NCBI GenBank assembly: GCA_934636305.1
Contig: CAKUAM010000034.1
Location: forward strand, 1-19,862
Length of the DNA stretch: 19,862 nt
Direction of reading: 5' to 3'
Source of the DNA: an uncultured Oscillospiraceae bacterium
Lineage (GTDB): Bacteria; Bacillota; Clostridia; Oscillospirales; Oscillospiraceae
Below are positions 1 to 7,331 of this stretch, piece after piece. A model generated the notes under the pieces. It ran no database searches and was not told the origin of the DNA. It was given only the letters and a program-made list of their open reading frames with translations. Within the stretch, counting starts at the first letter, position 1; the number at the start of each line of letters is the position of its first letter. The position numbers and the translations under genes are program-made.

Positions 1-254
1 GCTGGGTCTGCATCGCAGAAACCGCTTCGGTTTTCTTGGATCTTTCCCGCGCTGCCTGGAAGCCCAATGCGAATCCGTACTGCATAACAAATTTTGCTGG
101 CAGTACAGATTTTCTGCAGTGATTCAAACGTAAAGGCTATCAAATCTGATTCCGAAATGACGGGCGGCGCGTAGTAAGACTCCGGTGAGGTGAGTTGATG
201 CGATATGAATACTGGCAAACTTGTTTCATGCCTAAATTCAGATGCAGCAGGCAC
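1..254 (-). pseudogene. Unrecognised minus-strand gene, partial and probably frameshifted
   Basis: A frame opens at GTG (254) six bases after a GGGGA ribosome-site-like stretch and stays open to the left window edge. Its middle part looks protein-like (ESYYAPPVISESDLIAF, then FESLQKICTASK). From about position 92 the neighbouring frame looks more natural (FVMQYGFALGFQAARERSKK). The two join into one plausible protein if one A is removed from the AAAATTT run near 91-97. I do not recognise the family. The weaker GC-ending codon use differs from the glt genes next door. This may be a decayed accessory gene, a real gene with a sequencing indel, or a chance open frame. Confidence 0.35.
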
Positions 255-282
255 CAAACGTTCCCCAAGCGCCCCTTTTCTC

Positions 283-316
283 CCCCATCTTTTCCGGCAA
301 GACGGAATAGATGGGG
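283..316. repeat. Hairpin 1 of 3 downstream of gltD
   Basis: An inverted repeat has 14-base arms (283-296 and 303-316) with one T/T mismatch and a six-base loop. No T-run follows on either strand, so it is not a standard terminator. It lies just upstream of the candidate gene at 1-254. Confidence 0.6.
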
Positions 317-348
317 CCGCCAGAGGCTAAGATATTACGTTTGGCGCG

Positions 349-384
349 GGCCGCTCCTGACACGTCGTCAGCAGCAGAGCGGCC
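349..384. repeat. Hairpin 2 of 3 downstream of gltD
   Basis: The arms GGCCGCTC and GAGCGGCC are perfect complements. An inner CTGAC/GTCAG stem continues the helix, with a five-base bulge on the right side and a five-base loop. No T-run flanks it. Confidence 0.6.
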
Positions 385-404
385 TGCCGCCGAAGAACGA
401 TTCA

Positions 405-434
405 GGCCCGGGATCGCAAATGCGATTCCGGGCC
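405..434 (-). terminator. Hairpin 3 of 3, candidate end of the gltBD transcript
   Basis: A near-perfect GC-rich inverted repeat (GGCCCGG on the left, CCGGGCC on the right, continuing inward through ATCGCA/TGCGAT with one G/T wobble) lies 62 bases past the gltD stop. Reading on the minus strand, only a weak T-containing stretch follows, so termination here is a guess from position. Confidence 0.4.
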
Positions 435-495
435 ATTTTGCACGCAGCGGTCAGTGTGAGGAGGTACCGCTGCGATACAATCACAGAACGCCTGA

Positions 496-1836
496 TTACA
501 GAATATTTGTATATCCCATCAGCAGTTCATCAGCCCTGGCCGCCGCCTGCTTGCCGCTGGCAATCGCCAGCACCACCAGCGACGCGCCGGATGCCATATC
601 CCCTGCCTGCAGAACCGGCACGCCGGTCTTTTTCACAGCCTCGTATGCCTCCGCAGCCGCAGGCTCACAGCCGGAGAAGCCAGACGCCAGAATGAGCAGC
701 CCGCAGGGCAGCGTCTGCTCTGTTTTCTGCAGCGTCACGCCGGTGAGCGCGCCTGCCTCATCGCAGACGAGAGACGCAATCTCCGTCTCGTAGCGTCGGA
801 TATCCGCGCCGAAGCGCGCCTGCGATTCCTCATGCGCGTGATCGAGCTTTTCTGTCTGCGCATTGCGCGGCTTGCGGATGAGCTGCGTGATGCTCCGGCA
901 GCCCTGACGCAGCGCAACCGACACGCAGTCGGACGCGCTGTCTCCGGCGCCGACAATCACAACGTCCTTCCCTGCCGCGTTCAGTTCCGGCTCCTTCTTC
1001 TCCAGAAGTGCCTGCGCGGACGCACGCAGATAGTCCAGCGCATACACCGCACCGCTCTTTGCCTGCGCGGCAAATGCCATCGGGCGCGGCTGCTGCGCGC
1101 CGCAGCAGAAAATCACAAGATCATACGCCTCTGCCAGCGCCTGCGGCGCAAGATCGCGCCCCACGCAGCAGCCTGTTACGAACTCAATCTGCTCCGCCTG
1201 CAAGAGTGCCACACGACGGTCAATCACCGCCTGCGGCAGCTTCATCTCCGGGATTGCATACGTCAGAAGGCCGCCCGGCAGCGCGTCCTTTTCAAACACT
1301 GTCACGCGGTGGCCACGCCGGTTGAGATAATACGCGGCGGCAAGCCCCGCCGGTCCAGCCCCCACCACAGCGATTCGCTTATCCGAGCGCACCGCCGGCG
1401 GACACGGCTGCATCAAATCATTCTCAAAGCCATATTCGATGATGGCAAGCTCATTGTCCCGCACGGTGACGGGCTGCGAGATTCTGCCGCACGTACACGC
1501 CTGCTCACACAGCGCCGGGCATACACGCCCCGTAAACTCCGGAAAACAGCTGGTTTTCAGCAGCCGCTGCAGCGCCCCTTCATAGTTGCCGCTCCACAGC
1601 AGATCGTTCCATTCCGGGATGAGATTGTGCAGAGGGCAGCCCAGAAGCCTTCCGTCAAAGCGAACGCCAGCCTGGCAGAACGGCACGCCGCAGTCCATGC
1701 AGCGCCCGGACTGCCGGCGGCGGTTCTTCTCAGAAACCGGAAGATCGAGCGGCGCATAATCCTCAATCCGTGCCGCCGCATCGCGCATCGGCCGTTCCAT
1801 CCGGGCATAATCCAGAAATCCGGTCGGTTTTCCCAT
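496..1836 (-). CDS. gltD: Glutamate synthase (NADPH) small subunit
   Basis: This 446-residue protein is the electron-input subunit of glutamate synthase: it oxidises NAD(P)H with FAD and passes electrons through Fe-S clusters to the large subunit. The N-terminal cysteine-rich segment is visible (CMDCGVPFC near residues 46-54, then CPLHNLIPEWN and CPALCEQACTC), which is the ferredoxin-like part. A first dinucleotide motif GAGPAGLAAAYYL lies near residue 157 and a second, GAGDSASDC, near 296. Length is slightly short of the usual 450-490. The ATG follows the gltB stop by four bases, and its GGAGG ribosome site sits in the last gltB codons, so the two are translationally coupled. The stop is TAA. 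The assignment is secure. Confidence 0.97.
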   Translation of the reverse strand: MGKPTGFLDYARMERPMRDAAARIEDYAPLDLPVSEKNRRRQSGRCMDCGVPFCQAGVRFDGRLLGCPLHNLIPEWNDLLWSGNYEGALQRLLKTSCFPEFTGRVCPALCEQACTCGRISQPVTVRDNELAIIEYGFENDLMQPCPPAVRSDKRIAVVGAGPAGLAAAYYLNRRGHRVTVFEKDALPGGLLTYAIPEMKLPQAVIDRRVALLQAEQIEFVTGCCVGRDLAPQALAEAYDLVIFCCGAQQPRPMAFAAQAKSGAVYALDYLRASAQALLEKKEPELNAAGKDVVIVGAGDSASDCVSVALRQGCRSITQLIRKPRNAQTEKLDHAHEESQARFGADIRRYETEIASLVCDEAGALTGVTLQKTEQTLPCGLLILASGFSGCEPAAAEAYEAVKKTGVPVLQAGDMASGASLVVLAIASGKQAAARADELLMGYTNIL

Positions 1837-1840
1837 GTTC

Positions 1841-4800
1841 TCACTCCTCCCGTTTCAAAAACGCTTCCATTTCGGCGTCCGCGCGGCTCATGCCGGTCGC
1901 CTCGTACTTGCTGATGAGCTGCAGCATATGACTGTAGTCATGCGGAATGATCTTTTTGAAGTTTGCAAGCTGCTCGTCAAAGTGCTCCAGCACCTCGCGG
2001 CCCTTTTGGGAGCCCGTTGCCTCCACATGGCGGCGGATCAGCTCCTTGAGGCAGGTGATATCCTGCTTCTGTGTGACCGATTCCACGGAGACAAGCTCCT
2101 TGTTGACGCGCAGATACAGCTTATGCTCCGGGTCCAGCACATAGGCCACGCCGCCGGACATGCCGGCTGCAAAGTTCCGCCCCGTTTTGCCCAGGATCAC
2201 CACTGTGCCGCCTGTCATATATTCACAGCCATGGTCGCCCACGCCCTCGACAACTGCCACTGCGCCGGAATTGCGCACGCAGAAGCGCTCGCCCGCAATG
2301 CCGGAGACAAACGCGCTGCCGCTCGTCGCGCCGTAGAGCGCGACATTTCCGATGATGACGTTCTCAGACGGGTCAAAGACGCTTCTCTTATCCGCACGTA
2401 CAATCAGCTTGCCGCCGGAGAGGCCCTTGCCGAAGTAATCGTTGCTGTCGCCCTCAAGATCGAGCGTCAGCCCCTTGGGAATGAACGCGCCGAACGACTG
2501 GCCCGCGCCGCCGCGGCAGTGGATGACATAGGTATCCTCATCGAGCGTGTCGCCGTATCTTCTGGTGAGCTCCGCGCCGAAAATCGTGCCGAACGCGCGG
2601 TCGGTACAGGTGATATCCGTCTGGCAGGTCTTTGGCACTGCCGGCTTTCCCTTCCTGGGGAGCATCGGCAGCAGGAGCCGCTTGTCAAGCGTCTGATCCA
2701 GCTTGAAATCGTAATGCTGCGCCGGATCACAGCGGCTGGTCTCGCCGCCGCTCTTTGCCAGAATGCCGGACACATCCACCATGGCCGCACGCTGCGTAAT
2801 CTGGTGCGGACGCACATACAGATATTCCGTATGCCCCACCAGCTCGTCCATGGTGTGTACGCCAAGCTCCGCCATAATCATGCGGACCTCCTGCGCAACA
2901 AATTCCATAAAATTCATGACATATTCCGGCTTGCCGCAGAAGTTTTTCCGCAGCTCCGGACGCTGGGTTGCAATGCCCATGGGGCAGGTATCGAGATTGC
3001 ACACGCGCATCATCACACAGCCGAGAGAGATGAGCGGTGCGGTGGCAAAGCCAAATTCCTCCGCGCCAAGGATGCAGGCAATGGCAACATCGCGGCCCGT
3101 CATCAGCTTGCCGTCCGCCTCCAGCCGCACCCGCTCGCGCAGGCCGTTGGCAATGAGGCTCTGGTGTGCCTCGGCGACGCCAAGCTCCCACGGCAGGCCG
3201 GCATTATAGATTGACGTGCGCGGCGCAGCACCCGTGCCGCCGTCGTAGCCGGAGATCAGCACCGTCTGCGCGCCGGCCTTGGCCACACCGGCAGCGATTG
3301 TACCGACACCCGCCTCAGAGACGAGCTTGACAGAGATGTCCGCGATTTCATTGGCGCACTTGAGATCATAGATCAGCTGCGCCAGATCCTCGATGGAATA
3401 GATATCATGGTGCGGCGGCGGAGAGATCAGCGCAACACCGGGGGTGGAGTGGCGCGTGCGCGCAATCCACGGCCAGACCTTGCCGCCGGGCAGATGGCCG
3501 CCCTCGCCGGGCTTGGCGCCCTGCGCCATCTTGATCTGGATTTCCGAGGCGCTGACAAGATACTCGCTCGTCACACCGAAGCGGCCGGAGGCCACCTGCT
3601 TGATAGCAGAGTTTTCCGGCGTTCCGAGTCTCGCCGGCTCCTCGCCGCCCTCGCCGGAGTTGGACTTGCCGCCAAGCTTGTTCATGGCCAGCGCCAGGCA
3701 GCGGTGCGCCTCGGCAGAAATGGAGCCATAGGACATGGCGCCTGTCTTAAAGCGCTTGACAATCTCGGATACCGGCTCCACCTCGCTCAGGGGGATCTGC
3801 TTTTCCGCATCGATACGGAAGCCCAGTAGTCCCCGCAGCGTGTGCGGCACCTGCTCATCGTCGACAAGCGCAGAATACTGCCGGAACATTTCAAAATCAC
3901 CGGTCTGCACAGCCTTCTGCAGCGCCAGGATTGTCAGAGGATTATACATATGATCCTCCATATCCGAGCCCGTGCGGAGCTTGTGGAACCCGGAGGAGTC
4001 CACCGTCAGATCGACGGACAGATCCATTGGATCATACGCCCGGTCGTGGCGCCAGACAACCGCGTCGTTGATCTCGTCCAGGCCAATACCGCCGACACGG
4101 CTGACCGTGTTGGTGAAATATTCATCGACGACCGCCCGGCTGATGCCGACCGCCTCAAAGATCTGCGCGCCTTCATACGACTGCATGCTGGAAATGCCCA
4201 TCTTGGAGGCAATGCGTACCACGCCGTCCAGCACCGCCTTGTTATAGGCATCAATGGCCGCGTAATAATCCTTGTTGAGCTCTCCCCCCGCAATCAGCTC
4301 GCCAATGCAGTCCTGCGCGAGATAGGGATTGATGGCGCTCGCGCCATATCCAAACAGTGTAGCAAAGTGGTGTACGTCGCGCGGCTCTGCGCTCTCAAGA
4401 ATCATAGAGATTGCTGTCCGCTTCTTCGTGCGTACCAGATACTGCTGCACCGCGGAGACGGCCAGCAAGGATGGAATGGCAATGTGGTTTTCATCCACAC
4501 CGCGGTCAGAGAGAATGAGGATGTTGGCCCCCGCGTAATATGCCTTGTCACAGGCAACAAACAGCCGCTGCAGCGCCAGCTCCAGGGAGGAGTTCTTATA
4601 ATACAGCAGCGAGACCTTCTTCGCCTTCAGCCCCGGCATATTGAGCGCTTCAATCTTCATGAGGTCGCGGCTCGAGAGCACGGGATTGTTGATCTGCAGC
4701 ACGCGGCAGTTTTCCGCGCAGTCGCACAGAAGATTGCCGTCAGAGCCGGCATAGACCGTCGTATCCGTCACAATCGACTCGCGCAGCGCGTCAATCGGCG

Positions 4801-6361
4801 GGTTCGTCACCTGCGCGAACATCTGCTTGAAGTAATAAAACAGCGGCTGGTGCTTCTCCGACAGCACCGCCAGCGGAATATCCGCGCCCATAGAGGCCGT
4901 CGGCTCCACGCCGTTTTTCGCCATGGGCAAAATTGCGCTGCGGATATCGTCATAGGTGTAGCCAAACACCTTATACAGCCGGCTGCGTTCCAGCTGGGAA
5001 TACTCGTGCACCTTCCGGTTCGGGATCGGGATATCTGCCAGCTGCAGAAGCTCCTGGTCGATCCACTCCCCGTAGGGATTCTGCGCCGCATACCGGTGCT
5101 TGAGCTCATGATCCTCGTATACCGTGCCGGTTTTTGTATCGACAAGCAGCATCTTGCCGGGCTGCAGACGCGATTTTCGCACAATCCGCGCCGGCGCAAT
5201 CGGCAGCGCGCCGACCTCAGAGGCCAGAATCAGGCAGCCGTCGTCCGTCACAAGATATCTTGCCGGCCGCAGGCCGTTGCGGTCGAGCACCGCGCCGACC
5301 ACATCGCCGTCTGAGAACAAAATGGCCGCCGGGCCATCCCAAGGCTCCATCATGGTTGCATAGTAATGGAACATATCCCGTTTTTCCCGGGACATGTTCT
5401 TGTCCTTGCCCCAGGGCTCCGGAATGCACATCATGACCGCCTTCGGCAGCTCGATGCCGCTGTACATGAGAAATTCCAGCGTGTTATCCAGCATGGAGGA
5501 GTCGGAGCCATCCGTCTCCACGACAGGATACGCCTTGGCAATATCCTCTCCCAGCACGGACGAGGCCATGGTTTCCTCGCGTGCGAGCATACGGTTGATG
5601 TTGCCGCGGATGGTATTGATCTCACCGTTATGGAGGATGATCCGGTTCGGGTGGGCCCTGCGCCAGCTGGGCGTCGTGTTGGTGGAAAAGCGTGAATGCA
5701 CCAGCGCCAGCGCAGAGGTATACTGTTCATTCTGCAGATCCGGATAGAACCTCCGCAGCTGCCAGACCAGAAACAGTCCCTTATATACAATCGTGCGGCT
5801 CGACATGGACACCACATATGTGCCGGAAACGGAATGCTCATATTCCCGGCGGGCCAGATAGAGCTTCCGGTCAAAATCCAGGCCCGGCTTCACATGCTCC
5901 GGGCGGCGGATAAAGCACTGCATGATGTGCGGCATGGAGCTGACTGCTTTTTCGCTCAGAATCTCCGGACACACCGGTACCTCCCGCCAGAACAGCAGCT
6001 CCAGCCCCTCGCGCGACAAAATCATCTCCAGAAGCTTCCGGCTGCGCATGCGCTTGAGCGGGTCCTGCGGGAAGAAGATCATCGCCGCGCCATAGTCGCC
6101 CGGCTCCGGCAGCGTCTGCCCGGCCTCCAGCGCCGCGCGCGCAAAGAGCGCATGCGGCAGCTGCGTCATGATGCCGACGCCGTCGCCGGTCGTCCCGTCC
6201 GCATCCTTGCCGGTGCGGTGCTCCAGCTTTTCCACAATCTTCAGGGCATGATCCACTGTCTCATGGGTTTGTTTGCCGCTGATATTCACCACAGCGCCGA
6301 TGCCGCAGGCATCATGCTCCTCCTCCGGGCTCCAACAGGGCTTCTGGTGTGGCTGCTTCAT
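1841..6361 (-). CDS. gltB: Glutamate synthase large subunit
   Basis: This 1506-residue protein transfers the amide nitrogen of glutamine to 2-oxoglutarate, giving two glutamates in the cytoplasm. The N-terminal glutaminase domain carries the Ntn nucleophile: DACGIG, Cys19 after a short propeptide. The FMN-binding synthase domain contains GEGGEEPARLGTPENSAIKQ and further on CVMMRVCNLDTCP near residue 1115, matching the three-cysteine spacing (C-x5-C-x4-C) of the [3Fe-4S] cluster. The C-terminal glycine-rich beta-helix domain follows (GGAGQSFGAF onward). Length is normal for the family. The ATG has an AAGGGG ribosome site. Only 43 bases separate it from the upstream ANTAR gene, and these include a small GGGATC/GATCCC hairpin, so all three genes are probably co-transcribed from the promoter at 7066-7094. 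Confidence 0.98.
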   Translation of the reverse strand: MKQPHQKPCWSPEEEHDACGIGAVVNISGKQTHETVDHALKIVEKLEHRTGKDADGTTGDGVGIMTQLPHALFARAALEAGQTLPEPGDYGAAMIFFPQDPLKRMRSRKLLEMILSREGLELLFWREVPVCPEILSEKAVSSMPHIMQCFIRRPEHVKPGLDFDRKLYLARREYEHSVSGTYVVSMSSRTIVYKGLFLVWQLRRFYPDLQNEQYTSALALVHSRFSTNTTPSWRRAHPNRIILHNGEINTIRGNINRMLAREETMASSVLGEDIAKAYPVVETDGSDSSMLDNTLEFLMYSGIELPKAVMMCIPEPWGKDKNMSREKRDMFHYYATMMEPWDGPAAILFSDGDVVGAVLDRNGLRPARYLVTDDGCLILASEVGALPIAPARIVRKSRLQPGKMLLVDTKTGTVYEDHELKHRYAAQNPYGEWIDQELLQLADIPIPNRKVHEYSQLERSRLYKVFGYTYDDIRSAILPMAKNGVEPTASMGADIPLAVLSEKHQPLFYYFKQMFAQVTNPPIDALRESIVTDTTVYAGSDGNLLCDCAENCRVLQINNPVLSSRDLMKIEALNMPGLKAKKVSLLYYKNSSLELALQRLFVACDKAYYAGANILILSDRGVDENHIAIPSLLAVSAVQQYLVRTKKRTAISMILESAEPRDVHHFATLFGYGASAINPYLAQDCIGELIAGGELNKDYYAAIDAYNKAVLDGVVRIASKMGISSMQSYEGAQIFEAVGISRAVVDEYFTNTVSRVGGIGLDEINDAVVWRHDRAYDPMDLSVDLTVDSSGFHKLRTGSDMEDHMYNPLTILALQKAVQTGDFEMFRQYSALVDDEQVPHTLRGLLGFRIDAEKQIPLSEVEPVSEIVKRFKTGAMSYGSISAEAHRCLALAMNKLGGKSNSGEGGEEPARLGTPENSAIKQVASGRFGVTSEYLVSASEIQIKMAQGAKPGEGGHLPGGKVWPWIARTRHSTPGVALISPPPHHDIYSIEDLAQLIYDLKCANEIADISVKLVSEAGVGTIAAGVAKAGAQTVLISGYDGGTGAAPRTSIYNAGLPWELGVAEAHQSLIANGLRERVRLEADGKLMTGRDVAIACILGAEEFGFATAPLISLGCVMMRVCNLDTCPMGIATQRPELRKNFCGKPEYVMNFMEFVAQEVRMIMAELGVHTMDELVGHTEYLYVRPHQITQRAAMVDVSGILAKSGGETSRCDPAQHYDFKLDQTLDKRLLLPMLPRKGKPAVPKTCQTDITCTDRAFGTIFGAELTRRYGDTLDEDTYVIHCRGGAGQSFGAFIPKGLTLDLEGDSNDYFGKGLSGGKLIVRADKRSVFDPSENVIIGNVALYGATSGSAFVSGIAGERFCVRNSGAVAVVEGVGDHGCEYMTGGTVVILGKTGRNFAAGMSGGVAYVLDPEHKLYLRVNKELVSVESVTQKQDITCLKELIRRHVEATGSQKGREVLEHFDEQLANFKKIIPHDYSHMLQLISKYEATGMSRADAEMEAFLKREE

Positions 6362-6404
6362 GTTCCATTTCCCCTTTCGTGTCTATGGGATCCAGGATCC
6401 CGGG

Positions 6405-6998
6405 TCATGTGTCGTACAGGCGGATGACAGTCTCTGCGATCTCCCGCTTTTTGACGCAGCGATCCATTGCCGCCTTTTCAATCCATCTGTGTGCGTCCTG
6501 CTCGCTCATGCCAAGCTGCCGCTGCAGAAGGCTCTTGGCCTTCTGGATACGCTTGAGATCCGCCAGCTGCATCTGCAGCTCGTCGGTGCGTTCCTGCATG
6601 CTCGTCATGCGCTTTTTGACCAGCAGCAGATTCCGCAGCGTCTGCGCAAGCACGCCCCCGTCTGCCGGCCAGCTCATCACGCAGATCCCCGCGCGCTGCG
6701 CCATCTGCCAGACGGCGGGGTACGTACTCTGCCGGACCAGCAGCAAAAACACCGCATCGTTCTCGGCTGCCAGCACGCTGTACGCGCGCATATCGTCCAG
6801 TCCCGGCGCATCATTCTGCAGAATGACAAGCGACGGCTTCTTTTCCCGCAGCATGCAGCGCGCCTGCGCCATATCCTGCGTCTGCAGCAGACAGCAGGCG
6901 GCAAGCTCGTTCTGATACTGCTCCAGCCGGAGCGGGAGCTGCGCTGTCTGGCGCACCAATATAATGGATTGTCTTTGGGAATCTGCAGACCTCTGCAC
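6405..6998 (-). CDS. ANTAR-domain RNA-binding antiterminator with pseudo-receiver
   Basis: This 197-residue regulator begins at GTG (6998), with GGAGG nine bases upstream. Residues about 11-120 look like a receiver fold (SLVILQNDAPGLD), but the position of the phosphorylated Asp is Gln61 and the usual Lys before the Pro is Trp110, so normal phosphorylation is unlikely. Residues about 125-150 are a likely coiled coil. The C-terminus (about 137-194) is an ANTAR domain, seen in the pattern KRIQKAKSLLQRQLGMSEQ, then AHRWIEKAAMD and a KKREIAETVI end. ANTAR proteins bind paired hexaloop RNA hairpins to prevent termination. It is first in the gltBD operon and divergent from glnN, whose leader carries a matching RNA. 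How it senses nitrogen is not visible; a separate signalling partner is likely. Confidence 0.92.
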   Translation of the reverse strand: MQRSADSQRQSIILVRQTAQLPLRLEQYQNELAACCLLQTQDMAQARCMLREKKPSLVILQNDAPGLDDMRAYSVLAAENDAVFLLLVRQSTYPAVWQMAQRAGICVMSWPADGGVLAQTLRNLLLVKKRMTSMQERTDELQMQLADLKRIQKAKSLLQRQLGMSEQDAHRWIEKAAMDRCVKKREIAETVIRLYDT

Positions 6999-7065
6999 CG
7001 CTGCTCACCTCCTTTTGTCCGTGTCAAGAATACACTTGTGTTTTCCTCGTAGAATTTTATGTTTT

Positions 7066-7094
7066 ATTGTAGCGAGTTACATTGTTAATGTCAA
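7066..7094 (-). promoter_or_regulatory. Sigma-A promoter for the ANTAR-gltB-gltD operon
   Basis: Read on the minus strand, TTGACA (7094-7089) and TACAAT (7071-7066) are separated by 17 bases. Transcription should start near 7059, leaving a leader of about 60 bases before the GTG. I found no paired hexaloop structure in that leader. Confidence 0.85.
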
Positions 7095-7174
7095 CAATTT
7101 CTGATTATCACATTTATTCATATTGCTGAACACCGCGTTCAGAAAAACTAATATCGAAAAACTGCGGAAAATGA

Positions 7175-7203
7175 TTGACTTTTGAAAATCGCAAGCGTAT
7201 AAT
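7175..7203 (+). promoter_or_regulatory. Sigma-A promoter for glnN
   Basis: TTGACT (7175-7180) and a perfect TATAAT (7198-7203) are separated by 17 bases. Transcription should start near 7210, giving a leader of about 120 bases that contains the two-hairpin element and a terminator. Confidence 0.88.
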
Positions 7204-7216
7204 GCGCTCAAACAAA

Positions 7217-7310
7217 CGGCGCGGGACTTGCATCCCGGCTCACATGGATACGAAAAAACGGCAATGGCGTCGTACAGTGGATCTGTGCGCGCCTTTGCCG
7301 CTTTTTATTT
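7217..7310 (+). promoter_or_regulatory. Putative two-hexaloop ANTAR target RNA and attenuator upstream of glnN
   Basis: Hairpin P1 has a CGGGA/TCCCG stem (7222-7226 with 7233-7237) and the six-base loop CTTGCA. Hairpin P2 has an ACGGC/GTCGT stem (7258-7262 with 7269-7273, including one G-U pair) and the six-base loop AATGGC. Known ANTAR targets are two stem-loops with hexaloops carrying A at position 1 and G at position 4. P2 matches both; P1 has G4 but C at position 1. The P2 arms lie inside the 5' arm of the terminator at 7259-7300, so P2 and the terminator cannot form together. The expected behaviour is that the bound ANTAR protein stabilises P1/P2, the terminator is disrupted and glnN is transcribed. 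The regulator encoded at 6405-6998 is the obvious partner. Confidence 0.75.
7259..7310 (+). terminator. Leader terminator (attenuator) of glnN
   Basis: The arms 7259-7277 and 7283-7300 pair over about 17 base pairs, with one bulged T and one T/T mismatch and a five-base loop (TGGAT). CTTTTTATTT follows at once. It lies between the promoter and the glnN start, so it must be overcome for expression. Confidence 0.88.
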
Positions 7311-7331
7311 CTGGAAAGTGAGGATTTTCTT

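Noticed and set aside
1835..5695. Long plus-strand ORFs (up to 490 codons) opposite gltB
   Set aside because: They are antisense shadows of a GC-rich gene, rich in Arg, His and Ala, with no ribosome sites; gltB is certain.
6361..6404. Second ANTAR target between the ANTAR gene and gltB
   Set aside because: Only one small GGGATC/GATCCC hairpin with a three-base loop is present, and there is no terminator.
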